64,000 nucleotides of DNA from Ditylenchus dipsaci (Eukaryota > Nematoda > Chromadorea > Rhabditida > Anguinidae): positions 124,001 through 188,000 of the forward strand of contig SADC01001020.1 of assembly GCA_004194705.1 (NCBI GenBank), given 5' to 3'. This document shows, piece by piece, positions 60,053-64,000 of this stretch. The notes beneath the pieces are model-generated. The model did not search any database. It saw only the letters and a program-made list of their open reading frames with translations, and was not told the DNA's origin. The first letter of the stretch is position 1. Each line of letters starts with the position of its first letter. A program made the position numbers and the translations under genes.

Positions 60053-60309
60053 ATTGCTAATTGAAAAAACACATCATCAAATTTATAATTTAAAATCCTT
60101 CCTGTATAAACTTAAGAAAAATTATAAATGCTTTTTAAGGCATTTATTAAAGTTTGTAAATGCGTTCTTCTTTCTTTTATAAAGACAGACCTTATTGATG
60201 TTGTCACTTTTTTGTGAAACAGAGTGAAAAAAATATTGCTAAAACATTTTATCAGCAATAACTATTAGTTAAAAATTCGATAAATTATTTTCAAGCATCT
60301 GAGAAACGT

Positions 60310-62690
60310 ATGCCACTAACTAATTTAGATGATGTGTTTAAATCAATTGGAGGCTACGGCTATTACCAGGTTTTCTATATCTTTTCTAATAACATGTTTT
60401 AAAAAGTTTAGATTTTCCTTTTATTGACTTTTCAATATGCTTGTTGGTCTCAGGTAGCTAACATGGTCGGAGGTTTTTTCAGCCTTGGTGGTCTTATACC
60501 TGACTACTTTTGCAATGATCTGGTCTGGCATTGACTTATTTGCTGTTTATTGTCGAGTGATTATACCTTTTCAGAATCTCAAATTTCATTTATCTCCCAT
60601 GGATATTGAAAAGGATTCTAGTAAAAGTTGTCAGCTTATAAAATCTTGTACCAATTTGACTATGCAGAATCATTGGAAGAGTATGTATGAAGAATTTGAG
60701 GTATGGTTTTGTATAATACTGCCTTAGAAGCAAGAAGCAATTTGCTTCAGAAATTAAAGAAAAAGAAGAAAAAAAGTAAAAATGCGTGCATAGTGGCATC
60801 TCTAGAGAAAATACTGTTGCAACAATGCCTACTAGCAAGGGAAGCCCCCGAACTGTGAAATTTGATACGCTAATTCTGATAATGTCATCTTGTAGAGCAT
60901 AGTCGATTTACTATAGCTAGCCGCGAGATTTTTTCCCACAGAAATAAAAAATGGGAACTGAGAGCCTCGGAAAAAAGTGCCGGAAATTTGCCTTGGTCCC
61001 CCCTGTTGTTTTTTGTCGAAATGTCACTGCAATAAATATTCTTCGCTGCGGGTATTTTGAAGGATTTTTTTGTATCGATCACACTGTGTCGAGTGTCCAC
61101 GCGTGTTAAATGGTGAATTATTTGGTGAAATAATTTTTTTTGAAGTGCATTGAATCGTTAAACATATTCTGCCGTCAAAAAACAACAGGGGAGACCAAGG
61201 CAAAGGCAAAAGAGACCGAGGCTCTTAGTTTCCACTTTTTATTTCTGTGGGGAAAAACCCTCGCAGCTAGCTATAGTAAATCGACTATGCTCTACAAGAT
61301 GGCGTTATCAGAATTTGCGTTCGGTAGGTTCCCTTGTAAGCTCGGAATAACATTTCATACAACTTGTGATAATATTAGTTAAAATTTATTTGATTATATT
61401 CTCGGACAATCCGAAAATATTATTGAACAGGCGCCAATTAAGTTTGTTTTAAAGGAAATATTATATAAAAATCAGACGATTTTCAAAAATCATAACAGCA
61501 TAATATCATAATAGCTTTTGAATGCGTAAAAACCCGTGTGTTTTTTAAAGATCAGTTTTAGTGGGTATGCCAGCCTGATTACATTCGCTCTACTGTTTGC
61601 TCTCTGCTGCCTGTTGGCCAGTTTGTAGGCTTTGCAGTCTCAGGCCATTTAAGTGACTATTTTGGACGCAAATGGATTTGTATATTAGGCTTCGCTCACA
61701 GCTTGTTATTTGGCTTTGCTGCTTCTTTGGCTCCAAGGTAATAGTTTTTTCGTATTACTAGATTGGTTATTATTTTTTTAGTTGGCTTTTTATTTGCCTC
61801 TCGTCATATTAGACTCTGTGATAAGCCCGATTTTTGTGGCCGCATCTTTAACTCTGGCCGTAGAAAGTGTTCACTCGAGACACAGGCTTATACAAGGCTT
61901 TGCCTTTCAATTTACCATTGGTTACATTGTTAGTTTATGTTTACTACAACTAATTTTAAATTCATTTTTTTAATATTTTTTGTCTTAAACTAGTGAAGAA
62001 TCTGTTCACATTTTTGCCTTGGTCCCTTTTTGCCTTATCCGAACAAGAGTACCTCCGTTGTTTTTTTTATAAAATTTTGCCTTGGTTTATATGAATGTTT
62101 TAAATACGATGAAAGTTCCTATAATTATTTTTGAGATCATAAGAAATGTAAATGTTTTTCAAAACAACTACCCCTATCAAAAAATCACGATTTAGCTGGC
62201 AGGAGTGTCTGCTTACCTAACTAACGACTGGAGGAGACATTTACAAGTAATGAACAGTGTTGGTGCGCCAGCCTTAACATTGATGCTATTTTTTGGTGAA
62301 AGCCCAAGATTTCTACTACAAAAAACAAAATATAAAGAGGTTTTACGCTTTTCGGGCCTTTTCTCCTATAAATATTTTCAGGCTACTCGAGTTTTAAACA
62401 ATATTGCACGCTTCAACAGAATCAAAGACTACAAGCCTTTTTGTGAACATGAAGTCCGTGATATGCACGCGTCTCAGCTTAGCCAAATCGTTGAAAAAGA
62501 TGAAAATAAAAAGTTTTCTGCATTTTTTATTACAATTTTTGCAAACAATTATTTAAGAAATCAGCATCTTTACACATTTCTCGATCTATTTGCCAATAGA
62601 AAACTTGTTTTGTATTCAATAACGCAAGTTATTACTGGCTTAACAATGAATATGGTGGTTGCTATTATGCTTTACAACATTCAAGATTTT
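60310..62690 (+). CDS. SLC22-like (organic cation/anion) MFS transporter, partial
   Basis: Exons: 60310-60369, 60412-60700, 61562-61737, 61782-61928, 62196-62339, 62382-62690, continuing past a GTAAGT donor at 62691; the 3' exons were not found. SLC22 proteins are plasma-membrane major-facilitator carriers of organic ions. The N-terminus is LDDVFKSIGGYGYYQ. TM1 leads to GLIPDYFC. A large outer loop with Cys ends EEFEWVCQPD. TM2 is followed by GHLSDYFGRKW, the MFS A-motif. TM4 reaches LTLAVESVHSRHR. After TM6 come GESPRFLLQK and the cytoplasmic loop, then TM7. The 62340-62381 intron is only 42 bp and in frame, so retention would add 14 residues. Two frame breaks: one extra base in exon 2 (about 60515-60535) and one missing T at the T run 61787-61791. 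Confidence 0.85.
60862..61317. mobile_element. palindromic element with CCTTGGTCCCCCCTGTTG motif
   Basis: Ends TCTGATAATGTCATCTTGTA and TACAAGATGGCGTTATCAGA; arms continue through GAGCATAGTCGATTTACTAT and complement. The inner GCCTTGGTCCCCCCTGTTG is shared with 4159-4686, and a partial copy lies at 62020-62085. Located in an SLC22 intron. Confidence 0.65.
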
Positions 62691-62757
62691 GTAAGTATTA
62701 AGGACTAATTTAAAGAAAGAATAGCTCTTGTCGGTTATCCGGACAAAAGTACCTACA

Positions 62758-63198
62758 CAGTCCACTCTCGATTCAAGGATACTTGATTGAAGGAGAGAAG
62801 TTCGTTCCCACCTTGGGTCCGACACTTTTTTACCCCAATTTTTTAATTTTTTTGCCAGTTGTGTTTTGACAGTGTGGTCCCAAATATTGCAAGGATTCCG
62901 ATTTTGCCGATCATTTTTCAGAAATTTAAAATTTTCTCTTCTAAAAAAGCAAAAGCTCGATTAAGTACAGGAATTTTTGAAAATCCTTTCCTAAGTCGAG
63001 TTTTTGCTTTTTAGAAGAAAAAATGTTTAACTTCTGAAAAATGATCGGCAAAATCGGAATCCTCGCAATATTTGTGACGTGACTGTCTAAACAGAATTGG
63101 TAAAAATTTTAAAAATTCAGACTAAAAAAAGTGTCGGACTCCAGGTGGGAACGAACTTTGGCAGGTCCTCTGAGTGTCCTTAAATCGGGAGTGGACTG
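62758..63198. mobile_element. Q-framework MITE Q3, keyword GTCCTTAAATCG
   Basis: Left CAGTCCACTCTCGATTCAAG, right AAATCGGGAGTGGACTG. Framework GGGTCCGACACTTTTTT, GATTCCGATTTTGCCGATC shared with the 9020-9466 copy; four keyword sites carry variants of the same word. Confidence 0.75.
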
Positions 63199-63203
63199 TA
63201 CTA

Positions 63204-63388
63204 CAGTCGACGCTCGATATTACGACCCCCCGATATAACGTCCCGCTCGATATAACGTCCCGAAAAAATCACGAATTTGGTCAGCTTTGACTAAAATTTA
63301 GTCAAATGAACGCTCGATATAACGTCCGCTCGATATAACGTCCCATTTTGGCCGGTCCCTTGAGGGACGTTATATCGAGCGTCGACTG
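63204..63388. mobile_element. P-framework MITE P3, keyword GGGACGTTATATCG
   Basis: Termini CAGTCGACGCTCGATATTAC and TCGAGCGTCGACTG with TA flanks; starts 6 bases after Q3. Read on the minus strand it has one inverted and five direct keyword copies and the hub GGGACCGGCCAAAATG, the same order as P1 and P2. Confidence 0.85.
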
Positions 63389-63798
63389 TATTTTGTTGAT
63401 TGGTAGTTCGGTTTATGGCTAAGGGTAGTCCGGATAATCGAGAAAAAGCGTAAGAATTTACGAACCACAGGGTTAGTTCTGAAAATTTTCCAAAATTCTT
63501 GACACGAAATTTATGGTCACATTTTATTTTGCTGCTGTCTTTTGTAAAGACACAAAAAAAGAACTAAGAAGGTGGGTTGCCTTTCTGATCAAATTTTTGT
63601 GTATCTAAGCGAAGACTTACCAGTTAGCTTTATTACTGTCATCTAATTTCCTGGGGGAATCAATTGGCAAGAAGCTAACTACGCGATTTTTTCAGATATG
63701 CCCGTGTTTTTATCACTAATTTTGTAGTTGTATTTTTTCTTTCAAAAAAAATTTAATAACATATTTTAATTTTTTATCATAACATTTCATATCATTAA
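63389..63798. other. sequence downstream of the last SLC22 exon seen
   Basis: No confident exon found; remaining transporter exons may lie beyond the window. Some pogo-like end debris at 63410-63450. Confidence 0.3.
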
Positions 63799-63991
63799 AG
63801 GACCATAGCCGTCGCCGTTAACGAGAATTTCAAATGTTTGAATTCGCGCGGGACAGTTCTCTTTCGTCTTTCATTGTACTCTTTTGACTTGCTTCGAATG
63901 ACTCAAAAGAGTGGAGTGTGAGACGAAAGAGAACTGTCCCGCGCCAATTCAAACATTTGAAATTCTCGTTGTCGGCGACGGCTATGGTCCT
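63799..63991. mobile_element. 193-bp TTAA-flanked palindromic MITE
   Basis: TTAA at 63795-63798 and 63992-63995; termini AGGACCATAGCCGTCGCC and complement. The core GCGCGGGACAGTTCTCTTTC is shared with 19038-19190. Confidence 0.75.
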
Positions 63992-64000
63992 TTAAATATA

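Overview
This is an AT-rich eukaryotic window, most likely from a nematode. It contains a PL3 pectate lyase with a signal peptide, a SXP/RAL-2 family secreted protein and two nematode-type chemoreceptors (one Sra/Srab/Sre-like, one Srsx-like). Coding exons are separated by short introns ending in TTTCAG or TTTAG. A secreted PL3 pectate lyase points to a plant- or fungus-feeding (tylenchomorph-type) nematode; this is inference, and the species cannot be read from the sequence.

Layout. 2.5-8.6 kb (+): Sra/Srab/Sre-like chemoreceptor, with one intron holding a stack of nested transposons. 12.2-23.0 kb (+): RanBPM (RANBP9/10)-like gene with SPRY, CTLH and CRA regions, also expanded by elements. 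26.1-33.2 kb (+): Srsx-like chemoreceptor with a 5.85-kb element-filled intron. 34.1-44.6 kb: a 10.5-kb inverted repeat with about 2.55-kb arms; a nearly intact 2.74-kb Mutator-like (MULE) transposon sits in the left arm, flanked by a perfect 9-bp duplication, and the right arm keeps the empty site. 45-51.3 kb: no gene recognised, but many degenerate tRNA-like modules on the minus strand. 55.7-56.8 kb (+): PL3 pectate lyase. 58.6-59.2 kb (-): SXP/RAL-2 gene. 60.3-62.7 kb (+): SLC22-like transporter whose 3' end was not found.

Most of the remaining sequence is short non-autonomous palindromic elements, often nested. The most unusual signal is a design shared by at least three element families. 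A conserved framework carries a short 'keyword' that differs from copy to copy, yet within one copy the same keyword is repeated at every corresponding site (both termini and internal sites). Degenerate minisatellites of roughly 20-bp period recur at several loci.

Six of the seven gene models need one or two single-base indels to close the reading frame, some of them in T runs. The two arms of the large inverted repeat also differ in T-run length. This looks like residual long-read indel error, although decay cannot be excluded. The genes are unrelated in function and do not form an operon.
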